A stretch of 64,000 bases of DNA from Geodermatophilus ruber (GTDB taxonomy: Bacteria; Actinomycetota; Actinomycetes; Mycobacteriales; Geodermatophilaceae), in the NCBI RefSeq assembly GCF_900114385.1, contig NZ_FOSW01000002.1:124001-188000 (forward strand), read 5' to 3'. A program made the translations under genes and the position numbers. A model generated the notes under the pieces. The model saw only the letters and a list, made by a program, of their open reading frames with translations, had not been told where the DNA came from and ran no database searches. Shown here piece by piece: positions 10,020 to 18,781 of the stretch (position 1 is its first letter; each line of letters starts with the position of its first letter).

Positions 10020-11785
10020 GCGGCACCGGCGCCCTCCTCAGCGACCGGCCGGCGGGCCGGCACGCTCGGCTCTCGCGGCGGCTGCCCGGCCCCTTCGACG
10101 CCGTCACCCTGCTCATCGCGGCCGTCTTCATCGCCATCGTCGTCGTCCCGCTCGGCCGGGTGCTGACCCGGCTGTTCTGGGTCGACGGGGGCCTCACCCT
10201 GGAGCCGATCCGCAAGACGCTGGCCATCCCCGACCTGGGTTCGCTCCTGCTGGACACGCTGATCCTGGTCCTGGCCAGCTCGGCGCTGGCGTTCGTGATC
10301 GGCGTCGGGCTGGCCTGGCTCAACGAGCGCACCAACGCCCGGATGGGGCTGCTGACCGACGCGCTGCCGCTGCTGCCGTTCCTCCTGCCGCCGGTGGCCG
10401 GGGCGGTCGGCTGGACGATGCTGCTGTCGCCGCGCGCCGGCCTGCTCAACAGCTGGATCCGGGACGGCCTCGCCGTCTTCGGCATCGAGCTGCGCGAGGG
10501 CCCCTTCGACATCAACTCCTGGTACGGCCTGATCCTGGTCATGGCCTTCTACGCCGTCCCGTTCGTGTTCATGAACGCCTCGGCCGGCCTGCGGAACCTG
10601 GATCCGGCGCTCGAGGAGGCCTCGCGGCTCAGCGGGGCGGGCACGTTCCGGACGCTGCGCACGGTCACGCTCCCCGCGGTCGCGCCCAGCCTGGGTGCCG
10701 GGCTGCTGCTGGCCGTCTGGTTCGGCGTCGGGATGTTCTCGATCCCGGCGATCATCGGGACCCCGGCCGGCATCGACGTCATCTCCGTGCGGATCGTCGA
10801 GCTGCTGACCTTCACCTTCCCGGCGGAGACCGACGTGGCGATCGGGCTCAGTTTCTTCGTGGTCGTCTTCGTCGGGCTGGCCTACTGGCTGCAGCTGCGG
10901 ATCCTCCGGCGCGGCCGGCACGCCACCGTGGCGGGCAAGGGTGCCCGGGCGAAGACCATCGACCTGGGTGCGTGGAAGTGGCCGGCCCGGCTGCTGGTGC
11001 TCGGCTACGTCGTCTTCTCGACGATCCTGCCGATCGTCGCGCTGGTGCTGGTGTCGCTGAACGGCTTCTGGACGCCGGACATCGCCTGGTCCAACCTCAG
11101 CTTCACCGCGCTGCAGCGGGCCGTCTTCGACGACGCGACCACGCTCCAGGCGCTGGTGAACAGCCTCGGGCTCGGGCTGGTCGGCGGGCTGATCGGCATC
11201 CTCGGCGCGGCGATGATCGCCCTCTACGTGGCGCGCCGGCGGACCCTGCTCGCCAAGGGCATCGACGCGGCCATCAAGCTGCCCGCGGCGATCTCCAACA
11301 TGGTCATCGCCGTCGGCATCCTGCTGCTCCTGGCCGGTGCGCCGTTCTTCCTCTCCGGCACCCTGCTGATCCTGCTGATCGGCTACCTCGCGCTGTACCT
11401 GCCGCAGGCCTCGATCGCTGCCGATGCCGCGGTCAGCGGCGTCGGCAAGGAGCTGCCGGAGGCCTCGGCGGTCTCCGGGGCCCGGCCCTTCCGCACCTTC
11501 TCCCGGATCTACCTGCCGCTGATGATGCCGGGGCTGGTCGCCGGCTGGGCGCTGCTGTTCATCCGCATGGTGGGAGACCTGACCGCGTCGGCCATCCTGG
11601 CCGGCACGGCCAACCCGGTGGTCGGCTTCCGCATCCTCGAGGTGTTCACCAGCGGTTCCTTCGCCCTGCTGGCGTCCCTGTCGACCGTCCTCGTCCTCAT
11701 CACCGGCACGGTCCTGGTCGTCGTTCTCGCCTACACCCGGCGCAAGTCCAAGCTCGGTGTCGCCGCACGGGTCGGGGGTGTCTGA
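10016..11785 (+). CDS. ABC transporter permease, two fused membrane domains (FbpB type)
   Basis: A 589-residue integral membrane protein with about a dozen hydrophobic segments and two copies of the importer coupling motif: LEEASRLSGAGTFRTLRTVTLP in the first half and LPEASAVSGARPFRTFSRIYLP in the second. Fused permeases of this kind form the whole transmembrane channel in Fbp-like importers. The GTG at 10016 overlaps the ATPase stop (GTGA), showing translational coupling. The following paaX begins three bases after its stop. Substrate unknown; see the receptor at 17642. Confidence 0.92.
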   Translation: MSGTGALLSDRPAGRHARLSRRLPGPFDAVTLLIAAVFIAIVVVPLGRVLTRLFWVDGGLTLEPIRKTLAIPDLGSLLLDTLILVLASSALAFVIGVGLAWLNERTNARMGLLTDALPLLPFLLPPVAGAVGWTMLLSPRAGLLNSWIRDGLAVFGIELREGPFDINSWYGLILVMAFYAVPFVFMNASAGLRNLDPALEEASRLSGAGTFRTLRTVTLPAVAPSLGAGLLLAVWFGVGMFSIPAIIGTPAGIDVISVRIVELLTFTFPAETDVAIGLSFFVVVFVGLAYWLQLRILRRGRHATVAGKGARAKTIDLGAWKWPARLLVLGYVVFSTILPIVALVLVSLNGFWTPDIAWSNLSFTALQRAVFDDATTLQALVNSLGLGLVGGLIGILGAAMIALYVARRRTLLAKGIDAAIKLPAAISNMVIAVGILLLLAGAPFFLSGTLLILLIGYLALYLPQASIAADAAVSGVGKELPEASAVSGARPFRTFSRIYLPLMMPGLVAGWALLFIRMVGDLTASAILAGTANPVVGFRILEVFTSGSFALLASLSTVLVLITGTVLVVVLAYTRRKSKLGVAARVGGV

Positions 11786-11788
11786 GCC

Positions 11789-12685
11789 ATGACCCCGGAA
11801 ACCCTCGACGCCCTGGGCGTGCCGGAGCCGGGCACCGCGGCCGACGAGACCGTCCTCCGGCCGGAGAACCTGCTGCTGACCCTCTTCGGCGCGCACCTGC
11901 TCGGGCGTCCGGTGCTGCTCGCCGGCACCAGCATCATCGAGGCGATGCAGCGGGTCGGCGTCTCCCCGCACGCGACCCGCTCGGCCGTCGCGCGCATGGT
12001 CAAGAAGGGGCGCCTGGTCAGCCAGCGGCGGGGCCGGCCGGTCTACTACGGGCTCACCGCGCGCTCGCGGGAGGTGCTGCACGACGCGTACGTCCAGATC
12101 TGGCGGACCGGAGCGGTCAACCGGCACTGGGACGGCCGGTGGACGCTGCTCAGCTTCACCCTTCCCGAGTCCTGGCAGCGCCAGCGCCACGAGCTGAGGA
12201 CGCGCCTGATCTGGGCCGGCTTCGGGCCGCTCCAGGGCGGCCTCTGGATCGCGCCGTCGGCCGTGGACGTCGACCGGCTCCTGTCCGGCCTGGAGGCCGC
12301 CGAGCACGTCCGGCCCTTCGTCGCCCAGCCCCACGCCGGTCTGGACGTCGCCGGGATGGTGCGCGACGTCTGGGACATCCCGCACCTGGCCCACAAGTAC
12401 GAGCGGTTCGTCGAGCGCTGGGACGGCGGCGCCGCCGACCGCAGCCACACCGACCCCCTGGGCCGCCAGCTGGCGCTGCAGGAGGAGTGGCGGCTGGCCC
12501 TGCGGGAGGACCCCCAGCTGCCCGTCGAGCTGCTGCCCGCGCCGTGGCCCGCCGAACGGGCCCAGCAGCTGTTCCACCGGTTGCACGCCGAGATCGAGGT
12601 CGAGGCCCGCGCCGTCGCGGCGTCGGTATTCGACACCATCCCCGCGCCCGTCGGAGCGGGCGACCACGAGGAGGCCGCGCCGTGA
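11789..12685 (+). CDS. PaaX family transcriptional regulator (second copy)
   Basis: A 298-residue PaaX-type protein: winged-helix region LLLTLFGAHLLGRPVLLAG followed by GVSPHATRSAVARMVKKGRLVSQRRGRPVYY, then the core HWDGRWTLLSFTLPESWQRQRHELRTRLIWAGFGP and the C-terminal region ending LLPAPWPAERAQQLF. It is embedded in the operon between the permease and the P450, with the P450 GTG overlapping its stop. Family members respond to aryl-CoA thioesters, so its place inside the operon argues that the pathway intermediate is a CoA ester. It shares only the family fold with the PaaX at 6366. Confidence 0.9.
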   Translation: MTPETLDALGVPEPGTAADETVLRPENLLLTLFGAHLLGRPVLLAGTSIIEAMQRVGVSPHATRSAVARMVKKGRLVSQRRGRPVYYGLTARSREVLHDAYVQIWRTGAVNRHWDGRWTLLSFTLPESWQRQRHELRTRLIWAGFGPLQGGLWIAPSAVDVDRLLSGLEAAEHVRPFVAQPHAGLDVAGMVRDVWDIPHLAHKYERFVERWDGGAADRSHTDPLGRQLALQEEWRLALREDPQLPVELLPAPWPAERAQQLFHRLHAEIEVEARAVAASVFDTIPAPVGAGDHEEAAP

Positions 12686-13896
12686 CCGCCGTCCCGGGCC
12701 CGGTGCACCCGGACTTCGACCCCCTGGAGTCCGACGACCCGACCGTTGCCCACGGGCTGTACGCGCGGCTGCGCGCGGAGTGCCCGGTGGCGCACACGGA
12801 CGCGTACGGCGGTTTCTGGGCCCTGACCCGGCACGCCGACGTGGCCGCCGCGGCGGGTGACTCCGCCACCTTCATCTCCTCGGTCCGCGCGGTGGTGCCC
12901 AGCGACCCCCGCGGGCTGCGCCGCCCACCGCTCAACTTCGACGCGCCCGCGCACACGCCCTACCGCCGGGCACTGGACCGGACGCTGCAGCGGGCACGCA
13001 TCAGCCGGCTGGAGCCCCGGCTCCGGGCGCACGCCGCGCGCGAGCTGAGCCCGATGGTGGAGCGGGGGAGCGGGGACGTCGCCCAGGAGTTCGGCGCCCG
13101 CTTCCCGGCCTGGGTGACCACCGAGTGGCTCAACCTGCACCCCGGCATCGCACCGCAGCTGGCCGACACCGCGACAGCCTGGGTGCGGGCCTGGCGCCGG
13201 ATGGACGGTCCGGTGGTCAACGAGATGAGCGAGCGGATGTACCAGATCGCCCGCGACCTCGTCCGCGACCGCCGGCACGCCCCCCGGCCGGTGGAGGAGG
13301 ACCCGGCGAGCTCGCTGCTCGCCGAGCGTCTCGACGGCCGCCCGCTGGAGGAGGAGCACCTCGTCGGCGCCCTCCGGCAGAGCCTCGTCGTCGGCATGGT
13401 GGCGCCGCCGATCATCCTCGGGTCGATCTGCGTGCACCTGGCCCGCGACCCCGAGCTGCAGGCCCGGCTGCGGGCCCACCCGGAGCTCCTGCCGGACGCG
13501 CTGGAGGAGTTCCTGCGCCTGTACACGCCCTACCGGGGTTTCGCGCGGACGGTCTCCCGGGACGTCGAACTCCACGGTCGGGTGATCCGCCCCCGGGAGC
13601 CGGTGACCCTCGTCTACGCCTCGGCCAACCGCGACGCCGAGGTCTTCCCCGAGCCCGACGCCTTCGTCCTCGGCCGGCCGAACATCGCCCAGCACCTGGC
13701 GTTCGGGCGCGGCCGCCACCGCTGCGTCGGGATGCCCCTGGCCCGGCTGTCCCTGCGGATCGCGCTGGGGGAGCTGCTGTCCCGCACCACCCACTTCGCG
13801 CTGGACGGGCCACTCGAGGGCGCGCGCATGCCCGAGATCGGCTACGTGTCCGCGCCGCTGCGCCTCACGCCGGTGGACGAGCGGGGGCCCCGGTGA
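12682..13896 (+). CDS. Cytochrome P450 with non-canonical helix I (second copy)
   Basis: A 404-residue P450 starting at a GTG that overlaps the paaX stop. The ExxR motif is EFLR at 276-279 and the heme loop FGRGRHRCVG has Cys348. Helix I reads VVGMVAPPIILG (about 236-247), again without the acid-Thr pair, matching the divergent P450 at 7305. The pair therefore belongs to one unusual subfamily. The CoA-transferase start overlaps its stop, so the oxidation and CoA-transfer steps are made from the same message. No dedicated redox partner is encoded nearby. Confidence 0.93.
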   Translation: MTAVPGPVHPDFDPLESDDPTVAHGLYARLRAECPVAHTDAYGGFWALTRHADVAAAAGDSATFISSVRAVVPSDPRGLRRPPLNFDAPAHTPYRRALDRTLQRARISRLEPRLRAHAARELSPMVERGSGDVAQEFGARFPAWVTTEWLNLHPGIAPQLADTATAWVRAWRRMDGPVVNEMSERMYQIARDLVRDRRHAPRPVEEDPASSLLAERLDGRPLEEEHLVGALRQSLVVGMVAPPIILGSICVHLARDPELQARLRAHPELLPDALEEFLRLYTPYRGFARTVSRDVELHGRVIRPREPVTLVYASANRDAEVFPEPDAFVLGRPNIAQHLAFGRGRHRCVGMPLARLSLRIALGELLSRTTHFALDGPLEGARMPEIGYVSAPLRLTPVDERGPR

Positions 13897-15143
13897 CCGG
13901 CTCCGCGGGTGACCGGCCCCTGGCCGGCATGGTCGTCATCGACCTGACCAACGCCCTGGCCGGCCCGTACGCGACGCTCCTGCTCGCGGGGCTCGGCGCC
14001 CGCGTGGTCAAGGTCGAGAACCCGTCCCGCGGCGGCGACCCGGCGCGCAACAACTCGCCCTACCTGTCCGACGGCCGGCTCAGCGTCCGTCGCCAGGCAC
14101 CCGAGGACATGTCGGTCTCCATGCTGGTCCGCGGCCGCAACAAGGAGAGCCTCACCCTCGATCTGCGCACCGACGAGGGCCGCGAGGTGCTCGCCGATCT
14201 GGTCCGCAGCGCCGACATCCTGGTCGAGAACTACAGCGCCGGCGTCACCGCCCGGCTCGGCATCGACCACGCCTGGGCGCGGCAGCTCAACCCCCGGCTC
14301 GTCTACACCTCGATCAGCGGGTTCGGTGCCGGGGGCGGCCCCGGCACCGGCAAGGCCATGGACACGATCATCCAGGCGCTGAGCGGCGTGATGATGACCT
14401 CGGGGGCGCCGGGGGAGCCGCCGGTGCGCCTCGGCCTCCCGGTCGCCGACCTCCTCGCCCCGCTGTACGCCGTGATCGGGACGGTGGCCGCCGTGCTGCA
14501 GGCCGAGCGGACCGGCGTCGGGCAGCACGTCGACGTCTCCATGCTCGGTGCCCTCACGTCCCTCGTCGCCTGCGAGCCGTTCGACGCCTTCGAGCAGATC
14601 GGGCTGCCGCTGCGCACCGGCGCGACCGTGCCCCGGCTCGCCCCGTTCGGCACCTTCGAGGCGAAGGACGGCTGGTTCGCGCTGTGCGCGCCGGTCGACC
14701 CGCTGGCCCACGGGCTCCTGCGTGCCATCGGGCGGGAAGACCTCGTCGAGGACCCGCGCTTCGCCGGCCGCGACGGCCGGGTCGCCCACGCCGACGAGCT
14801 GCACGGACTGATCGCGGCGTGGTCCGCCGACCGCAGCCTGGCCGAGGTGCTCTCCGCGCTCGACGCCGCGGGCGCGCCGGCGGCCGAGGTCCGGGACCCC
14901 AGCAGCGCGGTGCGCGACCCGCTGGTCCTCGCCCGGGGCGAGGTCGTCCGGCTCACCGAGGCGACCGGCCCGGACGTCGTCGAGCTGTACGGGACCGGGA
15001 TCCCGATCGTGATGTCCGGCAGCGGCACGACGCTGGACCGACCGGCACCGCAGCTCGGCGAGCACACCCGCAGCGTGTTGCGCGAGCTGTGCGGCTACCC
15101 GGAGGAGCGCATCGACGCCCTGGCCGAGGGCGGGGTGGTCTGA
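13893..15143 (+). CDS. CaiB/BaiF family (family III) CoA-transferase
   Basis: A 416-residue family III CoA-transferase. Typical segments are the N-terminal MVVIDLTNALAGPYAT and LGARVVKVENP, then NKESLTLDLRTDEGREVL, SISGFGAGG, and AMDTIIQALSGVM, whose Asp (about 157) aligns with the catalytic aspartate that forms the acyl anhydride. These enzymes move CoA between carboxylic acids, giving the substrate a CoA thioester without ATP. Starts at a GTG overlapping the P450 stop. It presumably charges the imported acid or recycles CoA from the product; donor and acceptor are unknown. Confidence 0.92.
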   Translation: MTGSAGDRPLAGMVVIDLTNALAGPYATLLLAGLGARVVKVENPSRGGDPARNNSPYLSDGRLSVRRQAPEDMSVSMLVRGRNKESLTLDLRTDEGREVLADLVRSADILVENYSAGVTARLGIDHAWARQLNPRLVYTSISGFGAGGGPGTGKAMDTIIQALSGVMMTSGAPGEPPVRLGLPVADLLAPLYAVIGTVAAVLQAERTGVGQHVDVSMLGALTSLVACEPFDAFEQIGLPLRTGATVPRLAPFGTFEAKDGWFALCAPVDPLAHGLLRAIGREDLVEDPRFAGRDGRVAHADELHGLIAAWSADRSLAEVLSALDAAGAPAAEVRDPSSAVRDPLVLARGEVVRLTEATGPDVVELYGTGIPIVMSGSGTTLDRPAPQLGEHTRSVLRELCGYPEERIDALAEGGVV

Positions 15144-15144
15144 C

Positions 15145-16302
15145 GTGGACGTGACGACAGCGGCTGCCGCGCTGGACCGGCTGGAGCAGGTCTACTCCTC
15201 CCGCCCCGGGACCGTTCGGGCCCTGGCCGAGCAGGGGCGCCGCGTCATCGGGGTGGTCGGTGCGGACGTCCCGGTGGAGCTGGTGGAGGCCGCCGGCGCC
15301 GTGGCCTACCGGCTGCACGGGCACCCCGACGTGCTCAGCGCGGAGGCGCAGGAGGTCCTGGGCGCCTCGCTCGACCCGGTCGCCCACTCGGTGCTGACGC
15401 AGGTGCTCGGCGGGTCGCTGACCTTCCTCGACGGCCTGGTGGTCTCCCGCGACTCGCAGGCATCCCTCCAGCTGTTCTACGCGCTGCGGGAGCTTCGCCG
15501 GCTGGAACCGCACCGGGCGATCCCACCGCTCCACCTGCTCGACCTGCTGCACCTCCCGACCGAGCCCACGGCACGGTACGACGAGGTGCGGCTGGGCCGG
15601 CTGGCCGACGTGCTCGGCTCGTGGACCGGGCAGCCGGTGACCGCCGGCCTCACCGCCTCGGTGGCCGCGGTGGCGGAACTGCGGCATCTCCTGCGGGAGG
15701 TCAGCGACCTCCGGCGCGGCCCCCGGCCGGTCCTCACCGGCACCCGGGTGCTGCGCGTCCTCGGTGCTGCAGCCGCCCTTCCGACGGATGTGAGCCTCCC
15801 CCTGCTCCGCCGCCTGGTGGACGGCGCCGGAGCGCTGCCCGCGCTGCCGCAGGGCCGGCGGGTCTACCTCACCGGCAGCGCCCAGGACCACGACGAGGTG
15901 TACGTCGCCCTGGAGGCGGCGCTCGGCTGTCTCGTCGTCGGGGAGGACACCGACTGGGGGGACCTCGCACTCTCCGCCGACGTCGGCGGCGCCGACCTCG
16001 GGGCGCTCGCACGGGCCTACCGTGACCGCGGCCCGGCTGCGGCGACCGCGTCGCTGCCCCGGCGAGCGGCGTGGACCGCCGAGCAGGTGCGTCGCAGTGC
16101 CGCGGAGGTCCTGCTGGGCGTCGTCCGCGAGCACGACGAGGCGCCGGCCTGGGACTTCCCGGCCCAGCGGGCGGCAGTGGCAGCCGACGGGGTGCCGAGC
16201 GCGCTCCTGGCGCGCCAGCCGTACCGGGTCCTCGCGACGGACCTCCGTTCGGCGCTGGGCTCCGCGACCTGCGAGCCGGTCCTCTCGGGAGCACGGGCAT
16301 GA
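15145..16302 (+). CDS. 2-hydroxyacyl-CoA dehydratase D-component/BcrC-like protein lacking cluster cysteines (subunit 1)
   Basis: A 385-residue member of the HgdB/FldC/BcrC-like family. The layout is recognisable: GVVGADVPVELVEAAGAVAYRL, SLTFLDGLVVSRDSQASLQLFYALREL, RRVYLTGSAQDHDEVYVALEAALG and a terminal ADGVPSALL. In family enzymes three conserved cysteines hold a [4Fe-4S] cluster. Here the equivalent places read SLDPVAHS, VVSRDSQAS and GEDTDWGD; the only cysteines are C262 and C376. So it probably keeps the acyl-CoA-binding fold but not the radical dehydratase/reductase chemistry. GTG start one base after the CoA-transferase stop; its stop overlaps the next ATG. No ATP-dependent activator gene is nearby. 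Confidence 0.8.
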   Translation: MDVTTAAAALDRLEQVYSSRPGTVRALAEQGRRVIGVVGADVPVELVEAAGAVAYRLHGHPDVLSAEAQEVLGASLDPVAHSVLTQVLGGSLTFLDGLVVSRDSQASLQLFYALRELRRLEPHRAIPPLHLLDLLHLPTEPTARYDEVRLGRLADVLGSWTGQPVTAGLTASVAAVAELRHLLREVSDLRRGPRPVLTGTRVLRVLGAAAALPTDVSLPLLRRLVDGAGALPALPQGRRVYLTGSAQDHDEVYVALEAALGCLVVGEDTDWGDLALSADVGGADLGALARAYRDRGPAAATASLPRRAAWTAEQVRRSAAEVLLGVVREHDEAPAWDFPAQRAAVAADGVPSALLARQPYRVLATDLRSALGSATCEPVLSGARA

Positions 16303-17546
16303 CCCGCCTGGAGTCGGCGCTGGCCGCGACGGCATACCAGCGCGAGTGGTTCGCCGGCATCCGCGCCCGCGTGGCGGCAGGGGAACCGCTCGCGCTGGTC
16401 AACGCCGATGCCCCGCAGGAGGTCCTCCGGGCCATGGGCATCCCGTACGTGGTCAACCAGTGGTGGGCCTCGGTGGTCTCGGCCCGGCAGCGGGCGGACG
16501 CGAGCCTCCAGGTGCTGCGCGACCGCGGGTACCCGGACTACAGCCGCCAGTACGACGCGATCTCGCTCGGCTCCCACTTCCTGGCCGAGGACGAGGCCCC
16601 GTGGGGTGGCCTGCCCCGGCCGACCGTCGTCGTCGCCGAGACCAGCGGCGATGCCGCGCGCAAGGTCTTCGACCTCTGGGACGAGCTGGACGGCACGAGT
16701 TTCTACCCGATCGAGCGTTCCTCCGCCGTCGAGGCGCCGAGCCGCTGGTGGGAGCTGGTCCCGCACCGCTGGGAGGAGGCGTTCGGACCCGAGCGGCTGG
16801 ACCTGCTCTCGTCGGAGATCGAGGGCCTGGCGGCGTTCCTCGAGGAGCGCACCGGCCGCCGGCTGGACCTCGACCGGCTCGCCGAGGTCATGGACCTGGT
16901 CAACGAGCAGGCCGAGTGGAACCGGCGCACCCGCGACCTGATCGCCGCGGCCCGGCCGACCCCCGTGGCGGTCGGCGACACGATCCCCAGCGTGATGATC
17001 CCGCAGTGGCACCGCGGGACGCCGTGGGCACGTGACGCGGCGCGCCGGCTCTACGAGGAGGTCGCCGACCTGGTCGACCGCGGCGCCGCGGTGGCGCCGG
17101 GGGAGCGGCTGCGGCTCATGTGGCTGGGCCGGGGCCTCTGGTACGACCTGGGCCTCTACCGGCGCTTCCAGGAGCGCTACGGCGCGGTCTTCGTCTGGTC
17201 GATGTACCTGGCCATCGCCGCCGACGGTTACGCCCGCTACGGAACCGACCCGATCCGCACGCTGGCCGCCCGATTCGCCGGCCTGACCGACCAGCTGTAC
17301 ACGCCGCCGTGGAGCACCGAGTGGTACGTCAAGGAGGCCCTGAGCCACGGCGTCGACGGCGTCGTGCACCTGGTCGCCGACGACGTGCCGGGCAGTTGGT
17401 TCACCACCCGAGCGCTCGAGGCCGCCGGCATCCCCGTCCTCGAGGTCCGCGCCAACAACGCCGATCCGCGCGGGGACGGCGGGACGCGGCTGGAGCGGGC
17501 GGTCTGCGACTTCATCGAACGACGACTCCTACCCAGCCGGCCGTGA
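16299..17546 (+). CDS. 2-hydroxyacyl-CoA dehydratase-like protein lacking cluster cysteines (subunit 2)
   Basis: A 415-residue partner of the preceding protein, translationally coupled to it (ATGA). Family layout: AGEPLALVNADAPQEVLRAMGIPYV, PRPTVVVAETSGDAARKVFDLW, a central helical region with PQWHRGTPWARDAARRLYEE, and a C-terminal HGVDGVVHLVADDVPGSWFTTRALEAAGIPVLEV. Cysteines expected in a cluster-bearing enzyme are replaced (ETSGDA where NGCD is usual, ADDVPGS where a Cys is usual); only one Cys remains, about residue 403 near the C-terminus. Two adjacent Cys-free paralogues imply a conserved heterodimer with new chemistry or a binding role rather than random decay: both frames are intact. 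Confidence 0.78.
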   Translation: MTRLESALAATAYQREWFAGIRARVAAGEPLALVNADAPQEVLRAMGIPYVVNQWWASVVSARQRADASLQVLRDRGYPDYSRQYDAISLGSHFLAEDEAPWGGLPRPTVVVAETSGDAARKVFDLWDELDGTSFYPIERSSAVEAPSRWWELVPHRWEEAFGPERLDLLSSEIEGLAAFLEERTGRRLDLDRLAEVMDLVNEQAEWNRRTRDLIAAARPTPVAVGDTIPSVMIPQWHRGTPWARDAARRLYEEVADLVDRGAAVAPGERLRLMWLGRGLWYDLGLYRRFQERYGAVFVWSMYLAIAADGYARYGTDPIRTLAARFAGLTDQLYTPPWSTEWYVKEALSHGVDGVVHLVADDVPGSWFTTRALEAAGIPVLEVRANNADPRGDGGTRLERAVCDFIERRLLPSRP

Positions 17547-17641
17547 CCCGCCGGCACCACCCCAGCACGGCCCCCGGACGCCGTCCGGCCCTCGCACCAC
17601 CCACCCGCGGCAGTGCCGCGGACGACCGAGAGAGCAGGAAC

Positions 17642-18688
17642 ATGCCCACCAGACGTACCCGTTACGAGGCCCTCGGGATGGGACTCGCCCTCACCCTCGT
17701 CCTGGCCGCGTGCGGCGGGGGCGAGGACGACGCCTCCGCCGAGGAGCCCGCCGCTCCCACGCTGGAGAGCTCGGCGGAGCTCGACGAGCTCATCGCCGCC
17801 GCCCAGGAGGAGAACTGCCTGACGCTCTACGGCGTCCCGGACGAGGCGGCACTGCAGGCCGTGACCGACGAGTTCACCGCGCAGTACGACATCCCGGTGT
17901 CGTTCGTCCGACTGGTCTCCGCCGACCTGCAGCAGCGCTACTCCTCCGAGGCGGAGGCGGGCGCGGTGGCAGCCGACGTCATCCTGCTGACCCACTCTCC
18001 GTTCTACGAGCAGGCGTACGCCAACGGTTGGCTGACCCCGGTGAGCGAGGCCGAGCTGCCCAGCTACCCGGAGGGCTTCCCCGCGGACTACACCGCCGAC
18101 GACGGCGCGACGCCGCTGGTCCAGCTGGTCCCGACCACCATGGTCTACAACACCGGGCTGGTGTCCGAGCCGCCCTCGTCGTGGGAGGACTACGCGGACC
18201 CGGCCTACCAGGGCGAGCTGCTGTTCGCCGAGCCGACGTCGTCCCCGGCGAACGTGGCGTTCTGGACGCTCATGCGGGAGACCTACGGGGACGACTTCCT
18301 GGAGGCCGTCGCCGCCAACCAGCCCAGCTGGTACAACAGCGCCGTCCCTGCCACTCAGGGCGTCGCGGCCGGCGAGGGGTCGCTCGGCTTCCCCGGGGTC
18401 ACCGCGATCGTGCGGAGCCTGCAGGCCGCCAACGCGCCGGTCGACGCGGTCCAGCTGTCCCCGACGACCGGGCCGCAGATCGCTCTGGGCCTCACCGCCG
18501 GCAGCGAGTGCTCGAACGCCGCCCGCCTGTTCGCCAACTTCGTCCTCTCGGAGGAGGGCAACACCTACCTCAACGAGCAGACCGGTGACATCTCCCCATA
18601 CGCCCCCGAGGCCGAGGACTTCGTCCGGCCGACGCCGGTCCCGGAGGAGCAGGCCGAGGAGATCCGCACCCTGCTGGGCGCTCCCTGA
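17642..18688 (+). CDS. ABC transporter substrate-binding lipoprotein
   Basis: A 348-residue extracytoplasmic solute-binding protein. A short positively charged N-terminus and hydrophobic core end in the lipobox LAAC with Cys24, so it should be lipid-anchored. The mature part resembles the Fe3+/2-aminoethylphosphonate/thiamine-type receptors (EENCLTLYGVPDEAALQAVTDEFTAQY, then DVILLTHSPFYEQAY, TTMVYNTGLV, PTSSPANVAFW and a late ASEC-like AGSECSNAARLFANFVLSEEG). It lacks an obvious Tyr-rich Fe site seen by eye, so an organic ligand is plausible. AGGAA precedes the ATG. Last gene of the operon starting at 8820, completing the importer. Confidence 0.9.
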   Translation: MPTRRTRYEALGMGLALTLVLAACGGGEDDASAEEPAAPTLESSAELDELIAAAQEENCLTLYGVPDEAALQAVTDEFTAQYDIPVSFVRLVSADLQQRYSSEAEAGAVAADVILLTHSPFYEQAYANGWLTPVSEAELPSYPEGFPADYTADDGATPLVQLVPTTMVYNTGLVSEPPSSWEDYADPAYQGELLFAEPTSSPANVAFWTLMRETYGDDFLEAVAANQPSWYNSAVPATQGVAAGEGSLGFPGVTAIVRSLQAANAPVDAVQLSPTTGPQIALGLTAGSECSNAARLFANFVLSEEGNTYLNEQTGDISPYAPEAEDFVRPTPVPEEQAEEIRTLLGAP

Positions 18689-18726
18689 CCGAGCCCAGGC
18701 CGTCGGACAGCCCCACGTGACGGCAC

Positions 18727-18761
18727 GGCGGGTGGGCCCGGCCGGACCGGGCCCACCCGCC
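18727..18761. terminator. Convergent hairpin terminator
   Basis: A perfect 15-bp stem (GGCGGGTGGGCCCGG at 18727-18741 with its complement at 18747-18761) and a five-base loop, just after the receptor gene and before the end of the convergent nitroreductase. No U-tract, as is common in GC-rich actinobacteria. Confidence 0.75.
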
Positions 18762-18781
18762 CTCAGCGCCGCCCCGTCGCC

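Noticed and set aside
8820-11785. Calling the ABC importer a ferric iron transporter
   Set aside because: The ATPase and permease are Fbp-like, but the operon contents are CoA and P450 enzymes and the receptor shows no clear iron site, so the substrate is left open.
9554-12667. Very long minus-strand open frame across the ABC transporter, and similar long antisense frames at 60634-63756 and 36309-38846
   Set aside because: They are opposite strong, motif-bearing genes, are dominated by Arg/Gly/Pro/Asp and show no domain; typical shadow frames of very GC-rich DNA.
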